64,000 bases of DNA from assembly GCA_030062745.1 (NCBI GenBank), contig CP099848.1:12251568-12315567 (forward strand), given 5' to 3'. Made by a program: the position numbers and the translations under genes. Below, in pieces: positions 37,601 to 46,655 of the stretch; position 1 is the first letter of the stretch; the number at the start of each line of letters is the position of its first letter. The notes under the pieces were generated by a model, which was given only the letters and a program-made list of their open reading frames with translations, was not told the origin of the DNA and ran no database searches. Origin of the DNA: Capitulum mitella. Lineage: Eukaryota; Arthropoda; Thecostraca; Pollicipedomorpha; Pollicipedidae.

Positions 37601-37774
37601 AAAGGGGGCGGAGGAAGAGGCTGGCCATGCGTCCGATGAACAGCACGGGCACGGTCGGGGCGGCGGCAGCGGCGGTTCAAAACTCACCAAGCCGGCCGAA
37701 GCTGGAGCTGATGCGGCGCTTCAGCTTCTGGACCCTGCTGAGACGGGCCTCCGTTTTTTCGCGCAGCACCACGC
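10513..37774 (-). CDS. Cdk14: PFTAIRE-type cyclin-dependent kinase (Cdk14/Eip63E family), four internal exons, partial gene
   Basis: Visible exons are 37774-37688, 23351-23193, 17956-17766 and 10604-10513 (529 nt, about 176 aa). Phases are compatible (1, 1, 0, then 2). The first visible exon encodes VQKLKRRISSSFGRLA, comparable to the KKLRRTLSESFSRIA stretch of vertebrate CDK14. The third encodes RPKRPPRPKSE and ends KRYSAFG. The fourth begins GDSPFGRQEAY and holds the glycine-rich ATP loop LGEGSYATVFKG. The join SAFG|GDSPFG is what I recall from insect Eip63E. The family are cyclin Y-dependent Ser/Thr kinases tethered to the membrane and linked to Wnt signalling and, in flies, ecdysone-responsive development. 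The rest of the kinase domain (catalytic Lys, PFTAIRE helix, HRD, DFG) is absent here and should lie left of base 1. The first coding exon was not identified. Introns run 7.2, 5.2 and 14.3 kb. Confidence 0.87.
10903..11860 (+). mobile_element. 5'-truncated L1-like LINE, ORF2 C-terminal remnant with 3' tail
   Basis: An open frame runs from after a TAA at 10900 to a TGA at 11647 (about 248 codons). It starts DLVDVDGNIFPLDQLRELYG and continues TYLDYYGLIS, typical of the region after the reverse transcriptase in L1-type ORF2. It then has CPRCCDARETIMNKFWSCPI with FW shortly after, the CxxC...H/C-like zinc knuckle at the ORF2 C-terminus. No reverse transcriptase or endonuclease domain is present, so the copy is 5'-truncated and immobile. 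About 200 bp of 3' untranslated sequence follow, ending AATAAAGTATTAAAAAA near 11843-11860. It lies antisense in the Cdk14 intron. The intact 242-codon frame suggests a fairly young insertion. Confidence 0.8.
12541..12848. repeat. 28-bp minisatellite, about 11 copies
   Basis: The unit is CGCTGTGTGG followed by (G/A)CTCACGTCCCTGGCCGC, 28 bp. Central copies are almost identical and outer copies diverged. It lies in the Cdk14 intron between exons 10604 and 17766. It carries no stops in several frames, which creates spurious open frames. Confidence 0.92.
14930..15345. repeat. Degenerate ~43-bp repeat
   Basis: Recurring GCAGCTGCTCC(G/A)AGAGTC-like and GCCGGTCACA-like words about 40-45 bp apart, best seen at 15150-15345. 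Old and diverged. It lies in a Cdk14 intron. Confidence 0.5.
15635..15675 (+). promoter_or_regulatory. Candidate TATA-type promoter antisense in a Cdk14 intron
   Basis: TATATATAAA at 15635-15644 sits in GC-rich DNA. An ATG at 15712 opens only a 35-codon frame. No strong initiator is present. Confidence 0.25.
17513..17752. repeat. ~60-bp minisatellite with 120-bp higher-order unit beside a Cdk14 splice donor
   Basis: Four units run at 17513-17574 (62 bp), 17575-17632 (58 bp), 17633-17694 (62 bp) and 17695-17752 (58 bp). Alternating lengths come from GGCCC versus GG at the end and CCGG versus CCGGG inside, giving a 120-bp dimer present twice. It starts 13 nt beyond the donor of the Cdk14 exon at 17766. 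Confidence 0.92.
17766..17956 (-). CDS. Cdk14: Cdk14/Eip63E exon upstream of the kinase domain
   Basis: The acceptor is TTGCAG|GATGGG and the donor is TTCGGG|GTATGT. It is 191 nt, entering in phase 1 and leaving in phase 0. It encodes WERLVDHDVVSRQLSISSDS, an acidic segment, then VILRPKRPPRPKSELYL and KRYSAFG. The proline/arginine-rich RPKRPPRPKSE block and the SAFG end are family signatures. A minisatellite begins 13 nt past the donor in the gene direction (17752-17513). Confidence 0.87.
17957..23192. other. Cdk14 intron, 5.2 kb
   Basis: GC- and CpG-rich, with a GTG/GCAGACGAGTTGTGTG mini-duplication at 18.08-18.15 kb, a (CA)n-like tract at 20455-20485 (UG-rich on the sense strand) and the 38-bp minisatellite. 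No exon recognised. Confidence 0.6.
20735..21325. repeat. 38-bp minisatellite, about 15 copies
   Basis: The unit is GCCCGGCTACAGGGCAGAGA followed by CAGCCCCTGTCCCGCCCC, 38 bp, with a CTTCAG variant in some copies, and the right end decays. It lacks stops in all three plus frames, which explains overlapping open frames of 203-265 codons. It lies in the Cdk14 intron. Confidence 0.93.
23193..23351 (-). CDS. Cdk14: Cdk14/Eip63E exon, acidic/Gly-rich linker
   Basis: The acceptor is CCGTTACAG|CCATTT and the donor is CATCTAG|GTAACT. It is 159 nt, phase 1 at both ends, so it joins the flanking exons without a frameshift. It encodes ISKSTDAVDEGVRDSRGD through YSEEFLDRLEPNGNIPKHGS. There is no recognisable domain. 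It is assigned to the kinase by position, strand and phase, so it could be a skipped or alternative exon. Confidence 0.72.
   Translation of the reverse strand, partial: PFRRARTRWMRAFATAGGTCPAAPGCGPAATRRSSWTDWSPTETYPNMARCI
23800..23827. repeat. Perfect 12-bp stem, 4-nt loop
   Basis: TCGCTGGAACTT TACC AAGTTCCAGCGA: all 12 pairs match. In a Cdk14 intron. Function unknown. Confidence 0.9.
25872..25977. repeat. Long near-perfect inverted repeat (44-bp arms, 18-nt loop)
   Basis: Arm 25872-25915 and arm 25934-25977 pair with 42 of 44 matches. The loop sequence GGTTCACCGACC recurs just outside the right arm with GAGCAACTGAAA (25979-26001), so part of the unit is duplicated. Fits a foldback MITE, or a precursor hairpin if transcribed. 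Confidence 0.93.
28117..28272. repeat. 52-bp tandem repeat, three copies
   Basis: Units start at 28117, 28169 and 28221 with TGTGGCCGGGACAG, followed by a variable centre and CGAGACC. The three copies are exactly 52 bp apart. It lies in the 14-kb Cdk14 intron. Confidence 0.8.
31587..31690. promoter_or_regulatory. AGGTCA/AGTCA-rich tract
   Basis: About ten AGGTCA- or AAGTCA-like words in 100 bp, roughly 10 bp apart (TCAGGTCAGGTCACGTCAAG). It could equally be a degenerate simple repeat. It lies in a Cdk14 intron. Confidence 0.35.
32895..33044. repeat. 50-bp tandem repeat, three near-identical copies
   Basis: Exactly 3 x 50 bp. Each unit reads AGGGGATTCGTACGT(A/G)CGAC, then GTTTATTTTCACGCACGACA, then ATCGCGC(A/G)GC. 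Near identity suggests recent expansion. It lies in the Cdk14 intron. Confidence 0.93.
36356..36575. repeat. 14-bp degenerate minisatellite
   Basis: The consensus is CGATACTCTGC(A/C)GT. At least eight consecutive units are clear from 36356 to about 36480 and decayed units continue in the same 14-bp register to about 36575. It lies in the Cdk14 intron. Confidence 0.8.
36640..36870. repeat. ~90-bp degenerate tandem repeat, about 2.5 copies
   Basis: The segments starting at about 36640, 36735 and 36824 share (C)AC(A/G)GTTCAGTC near the start and CTCCTGCCCCTCCCTCTCGC in the middle. The third copy is partial. Pyrimidine-rich. Confidence 0.65.
37688..37774 (-). CDS. Cdk14: Cdk14/Eip63E exon with conserved basic N-terminal motif
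   Basis: The acceptor is GTGTTGCAG|GCGTGG and the donor is CGGCTTG|GTGAGT. It is 87 nt and enters and leaves in phase 1. It encodes VVLREKTEARLSRVQKLKR followed by RISSSFGRL. The KLKRRISSSFGRL segment matches the conserved KLRRTLSESFSRI-like stretch of the family, a likely phosphorylation or 14-3-3 type region (inference). Confidence 0.82.
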
Positions 37775-38550
37775 CTGCAACACGCAGACCAGACTCAGAC
37801 GACAACATACAACAGGCACCACACGGTGAGTGACGCCGCAAATATCGTGAAACACGGCGCTGAAATGCTGTGAAAGCGGTGGCGCGGCACACCAACTGCG
37901 CGTTCCGAAGAGGTTGAAGCGTCGCTCACAAACCTCCCACCATCGGAGCACGCCGCCGGCTGCCTCCACGAGCCTACGGCAGCACGACCGCACGACCGTA
38001 TCCCCCGCACCGCCCGGCGCCGCCGCCGCCAACGCGCAGCCCAGCCCGGCTCAGACACGACGCTCGACTCGACCCGACGACCGGCCCGCCTCGGCGCCGA
38101 CCCCTCCCCCGGCGTGGGGGCGGCTGGCGGGCGCAGGACGCGTCCGTCACGCGAGCGGGGCCGGGGGCACGGAGTGGGTCCGGCCCGCCTCCGGGGAAAT
38201 CGGCCGGCCGCCGCCAGAGATTGCGGGATCGCACGGCTGTCGGGAGGTTTAGTGGCGCAGTTGTGCGGCGCCCGGCACCGCGCCGGCCGGCCGTCCGTCT
38301 TCCCGCCGACTCGTGGCGGCCGAGAATGGCTCCGCCGAAGCTCGCCTTTCCTAAGCGTCCGGCTGTCAAAGGCAGCCGCTCGCTCTTCCAAAAGCACCTC
38401 CTTTTCATCGGTCCAGCAAAACCTATGTTTATCATCTGTCTAGCAAAACCTAAGTCGTTTCAGTTCTGTGCACAGAGGGAACAACGCTCATGAATTCTCA
38501 TTAACTGCATCGGCCATTAGCGGACCCTCACATTTCCTGACGGGTTCTGA

Positions 38551-38870
38551 GTAGGGTTCGAAATTTGTTTTTTGTCCTTGGTGTGAGACTACAATTGTTG
38601 TTTTGGAGTACGAATTTTGCAAACAGTAACACTGGTTTAAGCTGGCATTCTTGGTGTAAGTGAGTTATGGCATCATACCTGCCTCTTACTGAATGGAGAC
38701 AGAGTCATTTCCTTGCAGAGTTAGAAATTTGTCAACATGGTTATAATGTAGCTTTCTGATGGAGGTGCATGATCAAACTTTTGGTGTATAAAACTTTGGA
38801 GCACATATATTCTGATATTCTTCAACACCAGGAAACAACACCTTTTCCATCCTTGGTTCAGGGCACAGTT
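38551..38870 (+). repeat. Dispersed repeat family A, copy 1
   Basis: About 320 bp, alignable by eye with 47690-48030 (same strand) and 54180-54510 (opposite strand). Shared landmarks, in order, are TTTTGGAGTAC, ACTGGTTTAA, TTGGTGTAAGT, CTTACTGAAT, CTTGCAGAG, TCAAACTTT, TTGGAGCACATAT and CACCTTTTCCA. The 5' edge has GGGTTCGAAATT, which resembles a Pol III B box. No protein can be read through it. Confidence 0.75.
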
Positions 38871-39829
38871 CAAGGATATACAGATATAACCTGCACAATC
38901 CATCCAAAACATTTACTTACTGTTATAAAACATGACAATGATTGCATGGATCAATGGCTTATGTAAATTATGCACTTCAGGCTACAGAAAACCAATCATT
39001 ATCAGCTCTGCAATACATCATATGATATGACCACATATCATTAAAAGAATTTATTAATGATCTGGACTTTTAGCCTGAAAAATCCCAAGCAAGTCATTCA
39101 ACAAAGCACTTGCTACATGTTGGAGCAATTTAGAATGCAGATACACAGCTGATCCTTCTTCTGTTGAAACTACATGAAAATCTTAACCTGCTTTCACACT
39201 GCTCTTGAAGTCCATAACAATCTCTAAAGCACCAAATGAAACATACATGCCAATGACATATGTCATGTAACAACTGTTATCATTCACATGAATTAAACAT
39301 ACACTGGACACAGAAACATGGGATATAGGTGGAGACATTCTTACCTTGTCCATGCAATCCAGTTGCAGGATAGTCAAGTCTCATACTGTCCAGCTTATAA
39401 GCATTGTTCATAATAAACCAGGCCCCGTCCTTTTGAGCTGAACCTGTATGGCACGGAGAGTTAGATTTTACCACTTGTCACTGTATTCCACATGTATTTG
39501 CATAATTCATGCTGATAAAGGGCTGGTCAAGCATCCCTTCATGACATCAGCTTGGTCCATGGGAGAGGTAAAAGGTCAGTGGAGGCTCCTTCAGAACATG
39601 AAGGGGTCTCATGCTTTCTTATTTCTTTACATTTTCTTCAAATATTTCAGGTTCTATAGCTTACAAAATGGATGCTGTTTTAATGCCTGGTATAAAAACA
39701 TCAAAATTACTGCATTTTATAAATAAGTTTTTTTTCATTCATCACAAATTCCAACTCTGCACCTCCTTTCCTGCTCCAAAACAAATGTTAAAATATGCCT
39801 AGGCATTACAGACTACCAAAATGTCTTCT

Positions 39830-39859
39830 GTTCTAGCTCATGTTCCAGTGAGCTAGAAC
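39830..39859. repeat. Perfect 11-bp inverted repeat
   Basis: GTTCTAGCTCA TGTTCCAG TGAGCTAGAAC. In CpG-poor DNA. Confidence 0.88.
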
Positions 39860-41404
39860 AGTTCAGGCTTTGGATATCAGTACTTCCAGACTGCATCCAG
39901 GACTCTAGGAGTTATTACCAAAAACAGGCAGTCATGCTTACAAAACTGGCAGAAAATTCAACTCATTCATCTTACATGATGGACAACGTACTCATAAAAT
40001 AAATCACTACCATTGAAGAGCAATCTGCAAGTTAGAATGGTGTACACATAGCAAACAGTAAAAATTTTATACATCTAGCCAGTAACAATCCCATAAGCCC
40101 TGATAACACACTAATACATAAGCTTCTCTTCATGCATGACAACTCTGGTCTGCTACAACGATGGACTGATTCCTATTTTCCGCCTACACAGAGACAAGAC
40201 CAAGTCCTAGGAGCGTTTAGATCGTGGAATGGGGTGCATCAAACTCAATGCCACCACTATGGATCCTTGGAGGTACGCTCTGACGCCACCACGTTAATGA
40301 CATGGCACCAAATACATCCATCCAACTTCTGTTTTAGCAAGACACGCGCACTCAGCACCGCACTGTCGTACCTCCCACCACCGCGGACCAAGGCCTCGCT
40401 TTGTTTACGTCCCCTAGTGTCGTCTTGTTCTCAGCGCCATCAGCGAGACTCGAATCCTCCCACCAAAATCATCAGCCAAAATCAAGCTTGTTGATTGGTT
40501 CTTCGAAAAAGACTGCCCTACCATTTGTCAAAGCTCACCTACGATTTCAGTAGTTTCTGTTTGCGAGCACAGTAGTGCTACCATATCTGATATCTGAAGA
40601 AGTCTTTAGGCCTGTCTGTAGGGTTTTCAGAAGTCATTATGTATTCTGAAATACCACTAGCTTCTGGAGGAGGTTTTGCCTTAGCGGGCGCCAAGGGATG
40701 TCTCCAGTGTTATTTTGCTAACGACCCCGCCGTAACGTCACTGGGAGTGAGTCGCTAGGTGTACAATGTAAACAGTCCAGCCAGTACGGCCACTAGCAAC
40801 GGTTGCGTGTGCTGTGGAGCGGAAGTCGGTTTGCGGCGTGGTTTCTGCGCTCCTATATTGCTATTTGCTTGCGTGTTGTAAAAAAGTTGTTGCCACAGAT
40901 GATAGAGGTTATTAAGGCCAATTTCGTTATCACGCCTCGCCGGAAATTGACTTGGACGGCAGTAATTGGTAACTGAGTTTGGGATGCTCAAAAAACCAAA
41001 TGCTCATGCGAAAGCATTGGATTTTGCAGTCGTTAGATCCTCATGCTGATATTTGTAATACCCTACATACAAAGATATTTTCACTGTTGCAGGTTTGTTG
41101 CTGAGACCTGGCAGTGGTAATTGCCTTAAATTGGGATGGGCAGCATGGGGGAGGCATGATTTGAGTGGTGCCCTTTGACTTACCATTACCTGCCAATGTT
41201 GTGATGTTTCTGTGACATTTTATAACAACTTAAGAGGCTTGTGACTCTGGTCATACCTATTGCATCTAATTGTTGGTGGCTTATGTATTGTTGTATCCTC
41301 CATTTCTCATTTGAGCTGACAAACCAAGATGCCAGCTAATTGTGCTGTGTTCACCAGCTGATTGTGGGTTGGTGGTAAATGTAAATGCCAATAGTTTAGC
41401 TTGT

Positions 41405-41585
41405 CCTTGTTTCAGGGGCACAGACAGGATTTTGTAAGGGAGACCAGAGCTCAGAGTGCGGACTGAAATTGCATGAAAATCACTTGCCGCGAAGATGATG
41501 TGTAATGGTTTTCACAAAAAATGTGGGGGGCAGGGCAGCACCCCTGCCCCCTTGGTTGCATCTGTGTCTTGTTTTGATTCCCAAA
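41405..41585 (+). repeat. Dispersed repeat family B, copy 2, with transposon-like end
   Basis: It begins CAGGGGCACAGACAGGATTTTGT, resembling the terminal sequence of some hAT-type elements, and continues into the segment shared with 2587-2760. A related end, GACAGATCCAGGATTTTGTC, occurs at 63026-63045. The other terminus and a target-site duplication were not found. Confidence 0.55.
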
Positions 41586-42407
41586 AGATGGAGGTACTAG
41601 GGTACCATGGGTGCACAAGTGTGCTAGAGAAAAATTTAATATAGATAATGCAGCAGTTTGCTTGGAGCACTGTTGAGGCAGATTGTGACCCATTTTATCT
41701 TGTGAAGAAGACTGGTTGCCATTATCAGACCTGTGCTGAGAAGTAGTGCAGTGCCATCCAAAAATCTTCTATGATACATGTCAAGGTATGAGATTTGTGG
41801 CCAAGGGCAAATTCAGAGCACTGGTTTTTGCTCATCTGGGAGGCCAAATTCTAAAAAGATGTACTCATTTTAGAAAACTCATTGGATTTTGTTTCATTTT
41901 ACCTCATGGACTGTTTGAAAAAAAACTTTCCTCCATACAGTTTGCTTAGATTTTCTTCAGATTCCAGAAATGTGTCAACTTTTGCATGGTTTTTCTATTG
42001 GCCCTGTTGGCCCCTTGGATGCATTATTGTTTGTGGTACCACTTGGGTAGCAACTGACATATTTGTTTGGATGTACTAATGCTAGCTTAGCTTTTAATTT
42101 ATTGCCATATTAGGAAAGGTTTGCCATTCTTTTGGCATGACAAACTTTTGGTGCTAATTTGTGAGTAGGTATCACCTATTAATCCCAGTAGATATAGCAC
42201 ACCAAGAACAACAATAAATTGCATAGATAGTCATGTGGCCTTTGCCAAAAAGGCAGAATTGGTCAAAATAATGCATCACTGATGCTACTCAAAATGCCTT
42301 TTAATTTGATAAGGCTCTGAGCTGTCTGCAACTTTTCAGTCTGCAGACAATAGTTTTCAGTCACTCAAGTCAGTCAGTCAGGTATTCAGTTATTATTCGT
42401 GATAGTC

Positions 42408-42485
42408 TTTGTTTTTCACAGCCTCACAGCAAAATCTGTTTTTACTGTTTTTCACAGCCTCACAGCAAAATCTGTTTCTACTAGG
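42408..42485. repeat. 36-bp direct duplication
   Basis: GTTTTTCACAGCCTCACAGC followed by AAAATCTGTTT occurs twice in tandem, nearly identical. It lies in AT-rich, CpG-poor DNA. Confidence 0.85.
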
Positions 42486-44288
42486 GCTTGCTGAGTGTTC
42501 ATGTCGCGAAGTAATAAGCATGTCTGCTTGGTTTACTTTTTGTTGGGTGTTTTGTGCATGCTGCTCTTTTACCAGTTTCTTATTTTACTTATGTTTATAT
42601 AAATCACCAGAGGGCCACGATCCTCTCAGTACTGATGGTGCAGTCCTTCACTACATGTGGACCATATAATGTGAGATCTGTGAATATGAAGTGAATTAAT
42701 TGTAATTACAAGTAGTATCTAGTTGATTTATCATGTGAGGTAAATGACATGTTTTAGTAGGTATGTTTGATTTATGAATACAGTAAAGCATGGAATGTGC
42801 ATTCTGACTCTTGAGTGTTGCCTCCTTCCATGCCACCTGTCCTGTTTTCATGTTACTTTGTGTGATTGAGTTGTGTATAATGATATGTTGATTGTGCAGC
42901 TGCCATTGGTCTGCCAGACAGATTTAATGCATAAAGTTTGAAGCTGGTTGCAGCCTACATTAGCGATATCATAATGCAGTGGGTAGTTAATTGATGCATA
43001 CCATTATTGCGCAAAAATGCCATTGAAATTTGCAAATGCAATAACACGTAGTAATAACGTGTAGTCGTCTACATGTAGCTAACTGTATCTCGTCGTCGGG
43101 CGCATGTAACTACATTTGTAACTGCATGCGCGCCATCCCGCTCCAGCCTCTCCGCACGGGACAGTACATCCTCATGCAGGACCCAAAGGCGAGTCTGTGG
43201 GAACGGTCGGGGACCGTCATGGGCGTCGGCTGGCGACGAAATGACCTGGTAAGTATACCCAGCGGGTGCATATACTTGGCACAATAGCTGGTATCTCCGG
43301 CCTCTGCGACCGCTCGTGACGGTCTCGCAAGGTGGCGGCAGAGATCGAGACAACGGCGACGGCAGCTGCCTCGATTCCGGCGGCCGCCAAGGCGGCGACG
43401 GCGGCATTAAGGGCGATGGCAGCCGCGACGACGGCACTGACGACGTTGGATATAGCGACTGCGGCGGCGTTCGCCTCAACGGCGTTTCGTGTGGCGGCGA
43501 CCGCATGGGCGCTAGAGCTTCGGCAGTGCTGTCCGCGAGGCGGGCTGCGGACTGGACACGGGCTGCGAGGACGCTAGTGGCCCCAGAGACTCTCGGTTAA
43601 CTGGTCCGAGCCAGTGCATCGTTATGTGTGGAAGGTACGGCAGCAGAGCGGTAGCCTGGCCAAGCAGTGATGATGGGTTTCCTGTGGGTGGCTGCGTTGT
43701 TATTGGCTGTTGCTTTGTTCTGTTTGCGGTGGTGTGTATGGTCGGAAGTGTGGGTTGGCCTCCACATCTTAGGGGGAGGTGTTGTGTAGCCATGATTGCG
43801 CTGGGCTCGGACGCCGGCGCCTGCGGCCCGCTGACTTAGCGGGCCTTCGCGGCCAATCAGTTGACCGTATCTGGCCTTCGGCGGTGGTTGTACCGCCTCT
43901 TGACATGCGCGCTTGCGGGGAGGAACCGAATAGTCTCGAGTGGGAGCCCAGCTTTGAGAGGTGTCCCGGTCTGCTGCAGTGCTCCGAGAAGTGTCCCGGC
44001 CTGCCGCTCCACTCGGAGAGAGGCCATGGCCGTAATGAGAAATTTTGAAATAAATCACCATGCTTCCTGTCTATTTATTACCATTATTTAAAAAAATGGT
44101 CCGAATAGTTCGCTGGGATACATTGAAGCTAGAGCCCGTGCTGAGCAGTGTATGTACAGACTGCTATGCACCGGATCGCGCAATTCCAGCCAAACTGCAT
44201 AATTCGGAGACAAAAGTTTAGCGTGCGGACATGACCCACACGGCCGCGTGGTAGCCAGTATCTCCTTCTATGGGTCGCTTGCAGAGCT

Positions 44289-44402
44289 AAATGAGAGCCC
44301 TCACGTTTCCGGAAGAAAAGGTGAGGGCCGGGACGGTTCGAACCCATCTAGCTAGTGTACAGCGGCGACAGACGCTTGACCAACTGAGCCACCGACACGA
44401 CA
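44289..44402 (-). mobile_element. tRNA-like SINE head
   Basis: On the minus strand, TGGCTCAGTTGGTCAAGC (A box and D-arm) is followed by ATGGGTTCGAACCGT (B box and T-arm) with near-tRNA spacing. An acceptor-like pairing with one mismatch is possible. The anticodon stem is poor. The sequence continues into a GAGGGC/GCCCTC hairpin. This favours a tRNA-derived SINE or tRNA pseudogene over a working tRNA. Confidence 0.5.
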
Positions 44403-44574
44403 GTCACATTATACATTCACCTTTCATATGGATTATTACTTTGCTGTCATGAGAACATGACATACTGCGTCATATTGTCCGTTAAAATCGGCGCGAAGAT
44501 GGACAAGCGTCCGGAGGCCGAGATCTGCGCTGCTTATTCCATGCCCACGGCGGGCGCCGACGAAGTCACTCCCA

Positions 44575-44584
44575 GTGACGTCAC
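44575..44584. promoter_or_regulatory. Palindromic CRE-like site
   Basis: GTGACGTCAC, a perfect CREB/ATF consensus, immediately preceded by CACTCCCA. A related inverted copy, ACGTCACTGGGAGTGA, lies at 40734-40749. Confidence 0.4.
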
Positions 44585-44843
44585 ACACCGGCTTGCGCAG
44601 TGTAAACAAATCGCTTCGCGATCATATCTCCCATAGAGGGCCTTAAGCGGGCCACGACATATGGACATAGTCTGGGGAAATGCTGGTGCTCACTAAAAAT
44701 ACGCATGTGTAGCCATGCTGCAGTTCCCTCCGATATCCAATTCATGGCAAATGCTGTCAGATTCGGTTCCTGTTGTTTCTTCCCACGCATTGTCAGGTGC
44801 TGCCAAGGGCGTAACATCCCTTCACAAGATTATTTGCGTTCTT

Positions 44844-44864
44844 CAGGATTACGGCGTAATCCTG
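44844..44864. repeat. 21-bp near-perfect palindrome
   Basis: CAGGATTACG G CGTAATCCTG: 10-bp arms around one base. Confidence 0.88.
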
Positions 44865-45806
44865 CAGTAGTCTATCCTCCAATGTTGTCAGGTACCCAGA
44901 AGCACAGCCATCGTTTCCAAGAGCGAAACTTCCACCAGCAGGTCTGAAGAACACCCTGCGTGTTCTGCGTGGGAGATATATTGGATCATTTTTATAAACG
45001 CTCTGACAGCAACTTAGCACACGAAGTCGACAGTCCACGGGCCACCGTCGGGCCCGGCTCAAATCAGTCAATAAATTAGCGTCGCGTTTTCGACTGCACT
45101 CCCGCCGCGGCGGCCCGCCGTTCCGCCCGAGACCGGCCGGCCGCCAGAGGACGCCCGGAAACAGCCAGGGCGGGCGGACGGGCGCCGGGCGCGCCTCTCG
45201 CCTGCGTTCCCTCGATGCCAGCACGCCCCACTCACTCCCCGCACGGCCTGCCTGCAATTTGACTCGCTTTGTACTTGGTCGAAAACATGTAAAACCACTC
45301 GGTCCCCGCCCCTGTCCCGATCACGACCGGCAGAACGCACTCCGCACCCAAACGCCGTCTCTGCCGCAGCAACCACCCCAAATATGCTTTCCTAAACCCG
45401 GCCAGGCCGGACGGCCGACAGTGCCCCGGCAGTTTTTATGTACACAACAGCGCCGGTCCCACCCGGACGTTCCGAGGAAAAACGACACCAACCCACTCGC
45501 CACACAGACCTTATTTACGCAAGAAATTGCATAGGACGTCTCGATCAGCCTTCGGCCCCACGGCTGCCGGCGAAGACAACCGACGGCTCGGACGTCCCCG
45601 ATGACAAGGGCGGGACTCTGCCGGCTTCCCGGCAAACACGGGCCTCCCCATGGATTGGCGATTCCCCAGCGCGGACAGACCTTCCAGGCCGTACCACCGG
45701 GTGCACCAGAATAGGCCCTGGACCCAACGGCAGACGTTACGACCGCTCCTTTCCGCCGTGTGGCCGAAGGCAGCTCGGGCGTCGGCGCAGCAGCTTATCT
45801 AACTAG

Positions 45807-45840
45807 GCACACACACGCAGACACGCGCACACCAACACTC
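45807..45840 (-). promoter_or_regulatory. UG-rich tract about 0.8 kb downstream of the TDP-43 stop
   Basis: Sense-strand GTGTTGGTGTGCGCGTGTCT then GCGTGTGTGTGCC. Vertebrate TDP-43 binds UG-rich sequence in its own 3' untranslated region to limit its level. Whether this transcript extends this far is unknown, as no convincing AATAAA was found between here and the stop. Confidence 0.4.
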
Positions 45841-46655
45841 GCGCGCGAGAGAACAGCAGGAGACGGCGGTCTGCGGGAGGGCAGACAGCTGCCGACACCT
45901 CCCCCCCCCCCAGCGCTGACCGACGAGGCGAGGGGGTCGTCCCCACCGCAGAAGCTGGGAGCGGTTCGAGGGTCCGGCGCGCCACACGACCAACCGCACA
46001 CCATTCGGCCCCCGCTGCTCCATCGAAGAGTAAACAAGCGCAGAAGGAACAGTGCATTCGTGAAAAGAAGCTACAACCGATCTCGGCACCCAAGTTTGCC
46101 TAGAACATCAAAGATGGCGTCACAACTACCCGATGCAGACAGAGTTGGCAAGCGCTTCCCGCTGGTTAGACGGCACCCCGAACAGTCATGCATCCTGGAC
46201 AGCTCGCCCCGAAGCCTACAACCAGGTTAAATAACTCCACCGCATACCAAAAATAAGACGAGTAGATACTACTGCCCGTGGGCCGCACCGGAACTTCGCC
46301 TTCTCGGGCCTACCGAAAGATGTCTGAATGAGAGGCGCCGCGCGCCCGGCGAACACAACATGAACGGCTCCTACGAGCGACAACGGAAACGGAGCGAGGG
46401 GACCAGTGCGACAGAGCGGACAGCGGCGGCCCAGGGCGGCGGGCGCCGCCGGCCGTCCCGGGTGCCGGGCACCGACGCAGCACACCACCAGCGGCGGCAG
46501 AACGCGACCGACCGCTCCACACCATCCTGCACACCAGTAACAATAACAAAAGCCAACAGCTACAACACCCAGGCGCCGCGCCGGAGCTGAGAAGTTAGTG
46601 GCGCGCGGCCGGCCGTATGTACAGGGGAGAGGGGAGCCGCGGCGGGCCAAGCCGC

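Larger units (their letters stand above)
23352..37687. other. Cdk14 intron, 14.3 kb
   Basis: Contains the 12-bp stem at 23.8 kb, the 44-bp foldback at 25.9 kb, tandem repeats at 28.1, 32.9, 36.4 and 36.7 kb, and an AGGTCA tract at 31.6 kb. The numerous long open frames at 26.8-28.6 kb and 34.9-36.0 kb are in GC-rich DNA lacking stops and look non-coding. Confidence 0.6.
37775..46655. other. Region between Cdk14 exons and the TDP-43 stop
   Basis: CpG-rich at 37.8-38.4 kb, CpG-poor and AT-rich at 38.45-43.05 kb except for a CpG-bearing centre at about 40.2-41.0 kb, then GC-rich with an alanine-codon-like GCG/GCA stretch at 43.3-43.6 kb, the tRNA-like SINE at 44.3 kb, and presumed TDP-43 3' untranslated DNA below 46.66 kb. 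The first exon of Cdk14 probably lies here but was not found. Confidence 0.5.

Noticed and set aside
37795-38443. Cdk14 first exon in the CpG-rich block
   Set aside because: Long GC-driven frames but no ATG with a phase-1 donor and no family motif.
43316-44061. Alanine-rich plus frame and Pro/Ser-rich minus frames
   Set aside because: Degenerate GCG/GCA-rich DNA; considered as a retroelement gag fragment, but no motif supports it.
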